The notes beneath the pieces are model-generated. The model saw only the letters and a program-made list of their open reading frames with translations. It was not told the DNA's origin and searched no databases. Shown here piece after piece: positions 5,873-14,367 of a stretch of 64,000 nucleotides of DNA. How positions within the stretch are numbered: position 1 is the first letter of the stretch; each line of letters starts with the position of its first letter. Source of the DNA: an uncultured bacterium (GTDB taxonomy: Bacteria > Bacillota > Clostridia > Oscillospirales > Ruminococcaceae); assembly GCA_905215965.1 (NCBI GenBank), contig CAJMSD010000008.1, positions 1 through 64,000 of the forward strand, given 5' to 3'. The translations under genes were made by a program, and so were the position numbers.

Positions 5873-8701
5873 ATGAAGAGAAAAACAAAGAGAGCGGCAA
5901 GCGTTATGCTCGCGGCAGGAATGCTGATGTCCGCGGTAACGCCTGTTATGCCGCAGATAATGACGAGCATCAACGTTTATGCCGGTGAAAATGATTTTTC
6001 TTGGAGCACTTACAGCAAAAAAGATACTGAATGGTGGAAAAGCTCGGAGGCGACCGCACTTGCCGATGAAATGATCCAATATCAGCTTTCCGACGGCGGC
6101 TGGCGCAAGGACATGAAAACCGAAACTACAGGCTCGTGGAACAAGTCCACTATTGATAATAACGCAACATGGGGACAGATCCGTTTTCTTGCAAGCGTTT
6201 ATAATGCTACCGGAACGGAAAAATACAAAACATCCTGTCTGAAAGGAATTGACCTGCTGCTGAACGGACAGTATTCAAACGGCGGCTGGCCGCAGGTTTT
6301 CGACGATGCAGGAACATATCATGCACACATTACCTACAATGACAAGGCAATGGTGAGCGTTCTTGAAGTATTGCAGGAGGTTTCAAATAAATCGGGAGCT
6401 TTTGCATGGGTCGACAGCAATTATCAGAAAAAAGCAGGAAACGCTGTTGACAAGGGAATCCAATGTATTCTCAATACGCAGATAACCGTAAACGGCACAT
6501 TAACTGCATGGTGTCAGCAGCATGATGAAAATTCACTTGCTCCGGCAAGCGCAAGAGCTTATGAACTGCCGTCCATCTGCACCTCCGAAAGCGCGGAGAT
6601 CGTGACGTTTTTACGCTCCCTTCCAGAAACAAAGAAAACGTCTGATGTCGTTCGCAGCATCAATGCGGCGGTGCGCTGGTTTGACGCCGTAAAAATTGAG
6701 AATAAAAAATGGGATTGGAATTCCGATAAAAGCGATAAGGTTCTTACCGATTCCAGCGGCTCTACGATATGGGCAAGATTCTATGACCTTGAAAACAGCA
6801 AGCCGCTGTTCTCCGACCGTGACGGCTTGGCATATACTGATGTTACCCAGATCAGCCTTGAACGCAGAACAGGTTATGCATGGTACGGCACTTGGTGTGC
6901 AAATAATATTAAACTTGGTACGCTTCCCGAACCGGAAGATCCTATCGTAACGCCTCCGACACAGGGAACGCATCTCTATGTCGGATACAGCAATCAGGCA
7001 AATAATTACGGAACGATTCAGGCAGCAGTTGACGCGGCGGCAAAGCTGAATCCAAGCTCCGAGGAAACTCGTGTAAGCATTCATATTGCTCCCGGCACAT
7101 ACCGTGAACAGGTACGTGTCAATACTCCGTATATCAGCTTTATCAACGATACTCCGTCAAAGGAAGTCAAGATCACTTGGTACTACGGCATCGGCTATCA
7201 GTATTACAGTATGGGCAGCGACGGTTACTACAATGCCGACAATGCCAAGAACAAGTCTGCAAAGGGCGAAGCAACACGCTGGGGCAGTGCGGTCGCACTT
7301 CACACTAATGCGACTTACTTCCGCGCTGAATACATCACATTTGAGAACTCCTTCAACCGCTATGTGACCGATGAAGAAATTGCGGACGGTGTTGAACCTT
7401 CCGGCAGCCAGTCTATCACTTTTCAGCGTCAGAAAGGCGTTGACGTTACAAGCAAAACTGCAACCGAGCGTGCCGCAGCAATTGCCGTTGAGGGCGATTA
7501 CAGCGAATTTTATAAATGTACATTCCTCGGCAGTCAGGATACGCTCTTTACCAGAGGTGAGCATGAATATTTCCGTGAATGCCATATCGAGGGAAATACG
7601 GACTATATTTTCGGACAGGGCACTTGTATTTTCCAAAGCTGCGATCTGCAATGGGCAGGCTATTCCGACAAGGCTGTCGGCGGCTATATTACGGCGATAA
7701 AAGACGAAGGTAAGTATTTGTTCTATGACTGCAATGTGACCGGCGCGAGCAATATGAAAGTAGGGGCAGGCAATTTCGGCAGACCTTGGGGTCCTGCGGC
7801 AGATGTTGCGTTTGTGAACACAAAATTGCAGTCCAATGACATGATCTCTTCAGCAGGCTGGGCTTCAATGAGCGGCAACACACCTGAAAATGCAAATTTC
7901 AAGGAATACAACACGACTGTGAACGGTAAGGCAGTCGATACCTCCGGCCGTATCTCAAACACGGTTCAGTCCTCCGGAAACGGACTCGATGTGGAAACCT
8001 ATCTGAACGGTTGGGTACCATACTATTACACTAATGCGGGAACTCCGAGCCAGCCTGTTGAACCAATCAGCGGCACACTCATAAAAGACCTTACTCCAAA
8101 CGGCTATGCGCTTTCGAATCTCTGGAAAATAGATACTGATCTTCAGATAGGCGATCTTATCTATACCGACCGCGACGGTGTGACTTATACAGAGCTTCCC
8201 TCCGGATTGATTGGAGCCGAAGCTATCGTAACTCCCTGTGATGCAAAAAAGGTGGAATCCGAGCTTGCAGAATTTACTGCAAACGGCGATATCACAGTAT
8301 ACGTCGTACTTGATAACAGAGTAACAACAACTCCGTCGTGGCTGTCCGGTTACACCAAGACAGGACTGACAGCAAAGAACAATAATAATGTTGTCTATGA
8401 TCTCTACGCTAAGGACTACAAGTCAGGCGAGACGGTTTCACTGGGCGCTAACGGACAATCGACAGGCTGCGTAGGATATACCGTTTTTGTAACAAAAGCA
8501 AACGCTGCTCCGGTTGAAGTTATAGGCGATGTCAACATGGACGGTGCATTTAATGCAGCAGACGCTGTTCTTCTCCAGAAATGGCTGCTTGCTGTTCCCG
8601 ACACTTATCTTGCAAGCTGGGAAGCAGCTGATCTTTGCAAGGATAACAAACTCGATGTATTCGACTTATGCATGATGAAACGTGAGCTTATTGAACGTTA
8701 A
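5873..8701 (+). CDS. Dockerin-bearing pectate lyase (PL10) / pectin methylesterase (CE8)
   Basis: A 942-residue secreted bifunctional pectinase. Residues 1-37 are a signal peptide (KRAASVMLAAGMLMSAV, ending NVYA). About 38-345 is a family-10 polysaccharide lyase (DGGWRKDM, NGGWPQVFDD, HITYNDKAMVSVLE), cleaving polygalacturonate by elimination. A Pro/Thr linker leads to a CE8 methylesterase, about 365-705, with QDTLF, NTDYIFG and FGRPWG, the family's catalytic Gln/Asp/Asp/Arg motifs. Next comes a beta-rich domain (about 735-880, WLSGYTKTGL) of the kind appended to ruminococcal enzymes. A type I dockerin follows, about 881-940, with two calcium loops (GDVNMDGAFNAADAV, ADLCKDNKLDVFDLC), so the enzyme should dock to a cohesin scaffold. 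The methylesterase supplies the demethylated pectin the lyase prefers. Start follows GAGGAGGAATTTAAT. Confidence 0.93.
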   Translation: MKRKTKRAASVMLAAGMLMSAVTPVMPQIMTSINVYAGENDFSWSTYSKKDTEWWKSSEATALADEMIQYQLSDGGWRKDMKTETTGSWNKSTIDNNATWGQIRFLASVYNATGTEKYKTSCLKGIDLLLNGQYSNGGWPQVFDDAGTYHAHITYNDKAMVSVLEVLQEVSNKSGAFAWVDSNYQKKAGNAVDKGIQCILNTQITVNGTLTAWCQQHDENSLAPASARAYELPSICTSESAEIVTFLRSLPETKKTSDVVRSINAAVRWFDAVKIENKKWDWNSDKSDKVLTDSSGSTIWARFYDLENSKPLFSDRDGLAYTDVTQISLERRTGYAWYGTWCANNIKLGTLPEPEDPIVTPPTQGTHLYVGYSNQANNYGTIQAAVDAAAKLNPSSEETRVSIHIAPGTYREQVRVNTPYISFINDTPSKEVKITWYYGIGYQYYSMGSDGYYNADNAKNKSAKGEATRWGSAVALHTNATYFRAEYITFENSFNRYVTDEEIADGVEPSGSQSITFQRQKGVDVTSKTATERAAAIAVEGDYSEFYKCTFLGSQDTLFTRGEHEYFRECHIEGNTDYIFGQGTCIFQSCDLQWAGYSDKAVGGYITAIKDEGKYLFYDCNVTGASNMKVGAGNFGRPWGPAADVAFVNTKLQSNDMISSAGWASMSGNTPENANFKEYNTTVNGKAVDTSGRISNTVQSSGNGLDVETYLNGWVPYYYTNAGTPSQPVEPISGTLIKDLTPNGYALSNLWKIDTDLQIGDLIYTDRDGVTYTELPSGLIGAEAIVTPCDAKKVESELAEFTANGDITVYVVLDNRVTTTPSWLSGYTKTGLTAKNNNNVVYDLYAKDYKSGETVSLGANGQSTGCVGYTVFVTKANAAPVEVIGDVNMDGAFNAADAVLLQKWLLAVPDTYLASWEAADLCKDNKLDVFDLCMMKRELIER

Positions 8702-8820
8702 ACTGTTTAAGTCATAAAAAAATATTTTATGATTTCATAATACTGCAAACTGCACTTGCAGTATGTGAATATAAATTCCTTTAGAACAAGTTCTTATGTG
8801 TTTGAATGGGACAAATCAGA

Positions 8821-8865
8821 AAAATCAGCCGTATCTGCTTATAAAAAACAGGTACGGCTGATTTT
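8821..8865. terminator. Bidirectional-looking terminator hairpin
   Basis: Arms AAAATCAGCCGTA (8821-8833) and TACGGCTGATTTT (8853-8865) give a 13-bp stem with A- and T-rich ends. It lies 120 bp after the pectinase. Confidence 0.75.
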
Positions 8866-8906
8866 ATGCACAAATTTATAAATTTTAAACTTATCATGCA
8901 ATAATA

Positions 8907-8935
8907 TTGCAATAAAGCAGCTTGTATGTTATAAT
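8907..8935 (+). promoter_or_regulatory. Promoter of the PAP2 gene
   Basis: TTGCAA (8907-8912) and TATAAT (8930-8935) with a 17-bp spacer. Confidence 0.75.
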
Positions 8936-8990
8936 GTATCTGCTTAATAAAAACTATGTACAGCATAAAAGCGGAAAGGCGGATCTATTT

Positions 8991-9563
8991 ATGGATTTTT
9001 TTGAAAAGATCATCGAAGCGGACGGAAATTTTCTGCTATGGATTCAGGAAAATGTCAGAACGCCTATGCTTAACAATATTTTCAGCTTTATAACATCGCT
9101 TGGAAATTCCGGAATGGTCTGGATCGTAATCGCGTTATTTTTGCTGATTCAGAAAAAAACAAGGAAAATCGGAATTATGTGCATACTCGGACTGGTGCTG
9201 TCGGTTTTAATAAACAACGAGATACTGAAAAATATTGTATGCCGTCCAAGACCTTTTAACGCTATACATGGACTTACATCGCTCGCGTTTCCGAAAGACT
9301 TTTCATTTCCGTCGGGACACACCGGAAGTTCATTTGCCGCAGCAATTGTCATATTTAGAAATCTTCCGAAAAAGCTTGGCATTCCGTCGCTTGTTTTAGC
9401 TTTTATGATTGCCGTTTCAAGGCTGTATATCGGAGTTCACTACCCCACAGATGTAATTTGCGGAGTTATTACAGGAGCAGTCTGTGCCTTTCTTGCCGAA
9501 TTTATAGTCAACACTATCGCTAAAAAATTAACACAGCGCATCTCCGCTAATTCGGACTTCTAG
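8991..9563 (+). CDS. PAP2-family membrane phosphatase
   Basis: 190 residues with about five membrane segments and the three PAP2 signature blocks: a Lys/Arg block (KNIVCRPRPF), FPSGHTGSSFAA and SRLYIGVHYPTDV. These carry the catalytic His residues of lipid phosphate phosphatases. Likely substrates are undecaprenyl diphosphate or phosphatidic acid at the outer face of the membrane; the sequence does not decide. The ATG at 8991 (site GGAAAGG) gives the right N-terminus; an upstream in-frame start is less likely. Its last 17 bases overlap, tail to tail, the end of the GDPD gene on the other strand, leaving no room for a terminator. Confidence 0.88.
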   Translation: MDFFEKIIEADGNFLLWIQENVRTPMLNNIFSFITSLGNSGMVWIVIALFLLIQKKTRKIGIMCILGLVLSVLINNEILKNIVCRPRPFNAIHGLTSLAFPKDFSFPSGHTGSSFAAAIVIFRNLPKKLGIPSLVLAFMIAVSRLYIGVHYPTDVICGVITGAVCAFLAEFIVNTIAKKLTQRISANSDF

Positions 9564-10374
9564 GATAAAAGCTGTCAAAAATAATTATATCAAAATCGCT
9601 GCGAACGAACTCAAGCGTTTCGTTATTACGCACTGTCCATGCCGCACAAACGGGATCGTACAGCCTTCTGCACAATTTGAATGCCGGATCAGAAGAATAT
9701 TCAAAATTATATGCTATGAAATCAGGCTCAGCGTACCTGTTAAACAATAGGCTCGTTATCAACAGACCCGATAATACAGATTTTTTCCCTGCGGCTTTTC
9801 TATGATTTGTGGAAAGCAATCCCCTCATTACTTCGGGTTTATACTTACTGAACCACCTTACTGCCATAGGATCAAACGATTCCACACAAAATATTCCATT
9901 GTAATCAGCAAGCTCTGCTGCAAGAGCAGCAGAAATCTTTGCACTCCTTCCGACGGTCTTGATCTCAATTATCAGCGGAGTGCGCTCCCCTATTACTTCA
10001 AGCACATCATCGAAAAGAGGAATTTTTTCGTCTGTACCTAATAATTGATATCGTTGAAGTTCTTCATATGTGCATTCTTCAACCTTTTTTTTGATTCCGC
10101 ACATTCTTTTAAGTGACGCGTCATGAAATACCGCTAATTTATTATCTGCCGTCAAACGCACGTCAAGCTCTATGCCATATCCTGCCTCAGCAGCGCGAAA
10201 AAACGCAGTAAGTGAATTTTCCGGAACACTTCGGTTATCAAACAATCCTCTGTGAGCTATCAGAACATCTTCAAACGGTTTCATTTTTTCTTTTCGTGAA
10301 ATATTCGGTTTTAACAAATAACAATAGCTCACTGCAATTGCTGATAAAACCGCCAACAATATAATATAAATCAT
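9547..10374 (-). CDS. Membrane-anchored glycerophosphodiester phosphodiesterase
   Basis: 275 residues: an N-terminal membrane anchor (MIYIILLAVLSAIAVSYCYL) followed by a GDPD TIM-barrel. Family residues are visible: AHRGL near residue 43, ENSLTAF, ELDVRLTADNKLAVFHD (catalytic and metal-binding), IEIKT, and a C-terminal AWTVRN. It should hydrolyse glycerophosphodiesters, or the polyglycerol phosphate backbone, to glycerol 3-phosphate outside the membrane. ATG 10374 follows GAAGGA; an in-frame TTG at 10392 lies upstream of that site. It is preceded by a structured stretch with its own promoter-like boxes and a terminator (10395-10545). Confidence 0.88.
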   Translation of the reverse strand: MIYIILLAVLSAIAVSYCYLLKPNISRKEKMKPFEDVLIAHRGLFDNRSVPENSLTAFFRAAEAGYGIELDVRLTADNKLAVFHDASLKRMCGIKKKVEECTYEELQRYQLLGTDEKIPLFDDVLEVIGERTPLIIEIKTVGRSAKISAALAAELADYNGIFCVESFDPMAVRWFSKYKPEVMRGLLSTNHRKAAGKKSVLSGLLITSLLFNRYAEPDFIAYNFEYSSDPAFKLCRRLYDPVCAAWTVRNNETLEFVRSDFDIIIFDSFYPRSPN

Positions 10375-10394
10375 ACATAGATCCTTCAACAACA

Positions 10395-10439
10395 GGACAG
10401 AAAAACAGCTGCGTGATAGAACGCAGCTGTTTTCTGTCC
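10395..10439. terminator. Strong hairpin / intrinsic terminator upstream of the GDPD gene
   Basis: Core stem CAGCTGCGT (10406-10414)/ACGCAGCTG (10421-10429), loop GATAGA. On the minus strand the stem is followed by TTTTT, on the plus strand by TTTT. Outer arms GGACAG/CTGTCC extend it to 45 bases. On the minus strand it ends 21 bases before the GDPD start codon, so it could terminate a leader or a small RNA. Confidence 0.75.
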
Positions 10440-10545
10440 AAACAGAGTTCTAATCGGCTGTAAAGCCGTTAATTTTATGCCGTTCATTATCAGCGTGCAG
10501 ATGCCGATAAGACCGTTAAGCAATTTGCTTAGCATAGCAGTATCA
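10440..10545 (-). ncRNA. Candidate structured small RNA or leader upstream of the GDPD gene
   Basis: On the minus strand a promoter-like pair (ATGCAA, 17 bp, TATAAT at about 10550-10578) precedes about 105 bases rich in small hairpins: GCAGTA-TGA-TACTGC, TAAGCAA-A-TTGCTTA and CGGCT-TTAC-AGCCG. These end at the terminator 10395-10439. The arrangement is that of a ~150-nt terminated transcript: a free sRNA or an attenuator for the GDPD gene. A 49-codon frame (MLSKLLNGLIGICTLIMNG...) crosses it without a ribosome site. No known RNA family is recognised. Confidence 0.35.
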
Positions 10546-10662
10546 TACTGCTGTTACATTATAACATAACTTATATAATTTTGCATGCGTTTTATACAAG
10601 ATATTACAAATAACATTAAAATTTTATTTTACTGTATTAAAAGCCCATTGAAAATTGTCATA

Positions 10663-10692
10663 AGAGCTGCACGATAAATCCCGAGCAGCTCT
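10663..10692 (-). terminator. Hairpin after the SPFH gene
   Basis: Arms AGAGCTGC (10663-10670) and GCAGCTCT (10685-10692), 36 bases beyond the stop. The T-tract that follows on the minus strand is interrupted, so termination may be weak. Confidence 0.5.
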
Positions 10693-10728
10693 CAATTTAC
10701 CAAAACAGTTACGTTTCAGTCTTTTATG

Positions 10729-12117
10729 TTATTTTTTTATGTCACTTTCATCGAACGGATCTCCGCACTCTCTGCAGAACTTAGGCGGATTATACGGATC
10801 TTCAGGCTCCCAGCCGCATTTATCACACCTGTAAAGCGGAGCTCCTGCCGGCTTTGGTTTTCCGCACTCCACGCAGAACTTTCCTTTATTCACTGCGCCG
10901 CAGGAACATTTCCAGCCTTCGCTTTCAACCGGCTTTGGTTTTCCGCATTCAATGCAGAATTTTCCTGTATTGGAAGTTCCGCACGAGCATTTCCATGAAC
11001 CTGAAGGTGCCGGTTTTGCTTTGCCGCACTCAACACAGAATTTACCTGTATTAACGGCACCGCAGGAACATTTCCAGCCGTTTTCGGCTTGCTGTGCGGA
11101 TTGCTGTTGCTGCTGTCCCATTGCAAACAGGTTCTGTGCGTTCAGTCCGCCTGCCTGCTGAGCCATATTCATTCCCATGAATCCCATCATCGCACCGCCG
11201 CTGTTTCCGGCAGCTTTAGTCATTGCTTCCGCCTGTGCTCCTACAAGAGTAGCAGCAGCATTGCCGGGATCGCGGTTCCAAGCCATATCCTCATATTTCT
11301 TGATCCTGTCTTCATCTTCCTTCGGTATAGTAACAGAATTAATTGCAACTGAAACAATTTTTATTCCGCGTTTCTCATACCAATGCTTAGCAAGAGCTTC
11401 ATTCATAGCGTCGGAGATCTCAAGGGTATGCCCCGGCAGCTCGTCATATCTTACGCCGTCAGACGAAAGCTTTGCAAACGCAGGCTGAAGAGCGCTGAGG
11501 AATTCACTTTTCAGCTGTCCGTCGATATCGGAGCGTCTGTAAGCTCCCTGAATATTCCCGCATACATTTGTATAAAAAAGCATAGGGTCTGCAATTTTGT
11601 AAGAATAAACACCGTTGCAGCGAACTCCGACAGTAAAACTACGTCCAAGATCTCCGTATGCAACTCTAAAAGGAACAGGATTTTGTGTTCCGAACTTATT
11701 GTCAATAAGCTCCTTTGTATTAAAATAATAAACTCGCTGATCTTTTCCTGTATCTCCGCCGTAACCGATTCTTTTGCCGATAGTCTTAAATGTTTCTTTT
11801 ATGCTTTCTCCAAGACTTCCGCTAAAAATACTCGGTTCGCTTGACATATCATATGTATATTCACCGGGAATAGCACAGATTTCAACTACTTGTCCCTGAT
11901 CCACGATTATCATGCATTGTCCGTCGGCAACAACGATACCGCTTCCGTTTGTAATAATATTTTCATTTCCCTTTGTATTCGATGAACGGTTTGATACTTT
12001 TTTCTGTCCCCTAACAACAATAACATCATTTACCAGCGAATCGCAATAGAAAAATTCTTTCCACTGATCGGCAAGCGTACCGCCTGCCGCCCCCATAACC
12101 GCTTTAATTAATCCCAT
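10729..12117 (-). CDS. SPFH-domain protein with four C-terminal zinc ribbons
   Basis: 462 residues. About 1-290 resembles the SPFH/band-7-like fold of the YdjI ('virion core') group: FFYCDSLVNDVIVVRGQKK near the start, then IVDQGQVVEICAIPGEYTYD and IKIVSVAINSVTIPKEDEDR. A Met/Gln-rich linker (about 295-345) leads to four zinc ribbons: three near-identical ones (WKCSCGAVNTGKFCVECGK) and a last, longer one (YRCDKCGWEPEDP...FCRECGD). No membrane segment is obvious; relatives associate with membranes as oligomers. The ribbons probably bind partners or metal. The start has AAAGGAG nine bases before ATG and its own consensus promoter. The cellular role is unknown; membrane-stress scaffold is an inference. 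Confidence 0.8.
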   Translation of the reverse strand: MGLIKAVMGAAGGTLADQWKEFFYCDSLVNDVIVVRGQKKVSNRSSNTKGNENIITNGSGIVVADGQCMIIVDQGQVVEICAIPGEYTYDMSSEPSIFSGSLGESIKETFKTIGKRIGYGGDTGKDQRVYYFNTKELIDNKFGTQNPVPFRVAYGDLGRSFTVGVRCNGVYSYKIADPMLFYTNVCGNIQGAYRRSDIDGQLKSEFLSALQPAFAKLSSDGVRYDELPGHTLEISDAMNEALAKHWYEKRGIKIVSVAINSVTIPKEDEDRIKKYEDMAWNRDPGNAAATLVGAQAEAMTKAAGNSGGAMMGFMGMNMAQQAGGLNAQNLFAMGQQQQQSAQQAENGWKCSCGAVNTGKFCVECGKAKPAPSGSWKCSCGTSNTGKFCIECGKPKPVESEGWKCSCGAVNKGKFCVECGKPKPAGAPLYRCDKCGWEPEDPYNPPKFCRECGDPFDESDIKK

Positions 12118-12451
12118 GATCCATAACTCCTTTCGAAAAGTAAAAATAAGCTGTTATCCTAAAAAATATTGATTCCGCTATCATACAGCTTCATATATAT
12201 TATAACTTATGTCTAAACAAATTGCAACACCCTGCACAGAATTTTACATAATTTTCAGGAAAATCTCACATTAAAGAGCGTCAGCATTAGTAATTTTTGA
12301 CTCTCGAATAAAATCTATATCTATTTCAAGCATGAATTTGATCTCATTTATGGTATTTGTATATTGCAATATTTTTTTGAATATGATATAATTACTTATG
12401 GATAAAATTTCTGTTATCCCATATTACCGCTCAAAACCGGAGGTGAATACT
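12118..12451. other. Divergent intergenic region with two promoters
   Basis: Minus-strand promoter for the SPFH gene: TTGCAA (12222-12227) and TATAAT (12199-12204), spacer 17. Plus-strand promoter for the DUF1292 gene: TTGCAA (12364-12369) and TATAAT (12387-12392), spacer 17. Nothing else of note was seen between them. Confidence 0.75.
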
Positions 12452-12721
12452 ATGAGTGAAAATAATGACGAAAGAATAATTGAATTCTGTGACGAGGACG
12501 GAAACATCGAAAAAATGGAGATGCTCGATGTCATTGAATACAGCGACGAAGAATATCTTGTACTACTGCCCGTTAAAGAAGATGACGGCGGTGTTATTAT
12601 ACTCCGCATTGAATACGACGGTGACGAGGAGTCATATACTTCTATAGATGACGACGAGCTTCTTGATAAAATATTTGAAATGTTCAAAGCACGCAATTCC
12701 GATATCTTTGATTTTGAATAA
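12452..12721 (+). CDS. DUF1292 family protein (YrzB-like)
   Basis: 89 residues, very acidic. It follows the DUF1292 pattern: a strand pair around FCDEDGNIEKMEMLDVIEY, then EEYLVLLPV, then VIILRIEYDGDEESY, ending in an acidic helix. In Firmicutes the family usually sits next to the Holliday-junction resolvase-like gene yqgF and alaS; here it is alone with its own promoter, between divergent and unrelated genes. ATG 12452 follows GGAGGTG; an in-frame start at 12398 would put that site inside the gene. Function is unknown. Confidence 0.85.
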   Translation: MSENNDERIIEFCDEDGNIEKMEMLDVIEYSDEEYLVLLPVKEDDGGVIILRIEYDGDEESYTSIDDDELLDKIFEMFKARNSDIFDFE

Positions 12722-12865
12722 CAAGCAAAAGCTGAAAGCTATTTTTAGATAATATTTTATTACAAAGAGTTTGCCGCACCATTCTACAATTTTCACAATT
12801 TTCTTTTTAGATTTACTATAAAAATACATTATATAACAAAATTGCTGCAAACTTGTTTTTCAATA

Positions 12866-12894
12866 TTGAATATTCCTTCGTTATGTGATACAAT
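12866..12894 (+). promoter_or_regulatory. Promoter of the ArsB/NhaD-type permease
   Basis: TTGAAT (12866-12871) and TACAAT (12889-12894), spacer 17. Confidence 0.7.
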
Positions 12895-12966
12895 ACGTAA
12901 GTTGGCATTTTATGCATATTTTACTTCCGCTGCATTGCGGATTACATAGTTCAGGAGGTTATTTCA

Positions 12967-14322
12967 ATGGCTGCACAAATTTTTGCCATCGTTATTTTCG
13001 TTGCTATGTTCATTCTTATTGTACTCGACAAAATCGAGCGTCACTATGTAACTTTAGGCAGCGGATTGCTTACACTTATAGTCGTCTTCGGTATCTGCAA
13101 ACGCAGCTGGAGCGCTATATGGAACACAATTGCTATCAAAGACTTCGTCACAAAAGATTTTTGGTATCAGGCAACTGAGGGCGAAAGCGCTTCTGCCGGT
13201 ATCAACTGGGCGACTATCCTCTTCATTGCAGGAATGATGATAATGGTCGAAGGAATGGCTAAGGCAGGATTTTTCAGGTGGCTTTGCATGAAGATCGCGT
13301 ACCTTGTAAAATGCAAAACTATCTCAATTTTTATTACTTTTATGATTATGTCAGCTGTCTTGTCCATGTTCATTGACAGTATTACCGTTATTATGTTTCT
13401 CGCGGCTGTTACGATAGAGCTGGCTCAGCTTCTTAAATTCAATCCCGTTCCGATGATACTATCAGAAATATTCTGCGCTAATCTTGGCGGTTCGGCAACA
13501 ATGTGCGGTGATCCGCCAAATATCATTATCGGAACTTCCCTTGGATATTCATTCGGAGACTTTTTGAACAATACCGGTGCGATCGCAGGAATTTGCCTTG
13601 TTTTTTCAATAATTTTCTTCTATTTTGCATTCAGAAAAGAAATACTTACCGATAACGGCGAAGCTGTTGATATGTCCAAATTTCCGAAGCCGAGCGAAGC
13701 AATCACGGATAAAAAGAGCTTTATTATCAGCACTGTTATCTTTTTGTGCGCGGTAGTCCTGCTTATTACTCACTCTATGACACATCTTACATTCGCAACT
13801 ATAGGCGCTTTTATAGCTATCGTTACGCTCATTACTTCAGGCAAGGATATCCTTAACATACTCAAGCGCGTAGACTATAAAACTCTTCTCTTCTTTGTAG
13901 GTCTGTTTATTGTTGTCGGAGGACTTGAACAAACAGGAATTCTTGAAATCATCGCTAACTTTATCGGCGATATTAGCGGCGGAAACTCAATGCTGATGAT
14001 CGCTATCATTCTCTGGATATCTGCTATAGCAAGCGCATTTGTTGATAATATTCCTTTTGCAGCTACTATGGTCCCCGTTATACAGAGCCTTGCAGCTTCT
14101 TCGGGAGTACCGCTTCCTACTCTTGCGTGGGCGCTTTCTATCGGTACTGACATCGGCGGAAGCGCAACACCTATCGGCGCATCGGCAAATGTTGTCGGAA
14201 CTTCGGTTGCCGCTAAAAACGGATACCCTATAGGCTGGGGACGTTACTGCAAAAAGATCGCTCCTGCTACTGTTCTGGTTCTTGGTATCTCTACCGTTTA
14301 TCTATTCGTGAGATACTTATAA
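12967..14322 (+). CDS. ArsB/NhaD-type ion permease (SLC13-like superfamily)
   Basis: 451 residues with about 11-12 membrane segments. Two matching signature loops mark the inverted halves of the ion-transporter superfamily: GGSATMCGDPPNIIIGTSL (about residue 175) and SIGTDIGGSATPIGASANVV (about 395). Each half also has the hydrophobic stretch ending in S/D-N-I/S residues (MFIDSITVIMF; FVDNIPFAATM). Relatives include ArsB, NhaD antiporters and anion permeases; substrate cannot be told, although an ion or carboxylate coupled to Na+ or H+ is likely. The start follows AGGAGGTTATTTCA. The next gene begins 45 bases downstream, suggesting one transcript. Confidence 0.85.
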   Translation: MAAQIFAIVIFVAMFILIVLDKIERHYVTLGSGLLTLIVVFGICKRSWSAIWNTIAIKDFVTKDFWYQATEGESASAGINWATILFIAGMMIMVEGMAKAGFFRWLCMKIAYLVKCKTISIFITFMIMSAVLSMFIDSITVIMFLAAVTIELAQLLKFNPVPMILSEIFCANLGGSATMCGDPPNIIIGTSLGYSFGDFLNNTGAIAGICLVFSIIFFYFAFRKEILTDNGEAVDMSKFPKPSEAITDKKSFIISTVIFLCAVVLLITHSMTHLTFATIGAFIAIVTLITSGKDILNILKRVDYKTLLFFVGLFIVVGGLEQTGILEIIANFIGDISGGNSMLMIAIILWISAIASAFVDNIPFAATMVPVIQSLAASSGVPLPTLAWALSIGTDIGGSATPIGASANVVGTSVAAKNGYPIGWGRYCKKIAPATVLVLGISTVYLFVRYL

Positions 14323-14367
14323 TATTTGGAAAATATTCATATAATTACAAATTTAAGGGGGTAAGTT

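Noticed and set aside
6611..7084. Long minus-strand ORFs opposite the pectinase, MutS2, Fhs, M42 and topoisomerase genes
   Set aside because: They mirror the codon pattern of strongly supported genes and show no domain or ribosome site.
10440..10545. 49-codon hydrophobic peptide (MLSKLLNGLIGICTLIMNG...) as a type I toxin
   Set aside because: No ribosome site, and the frame runs through the terminator stem; the RNA reading is preferred.
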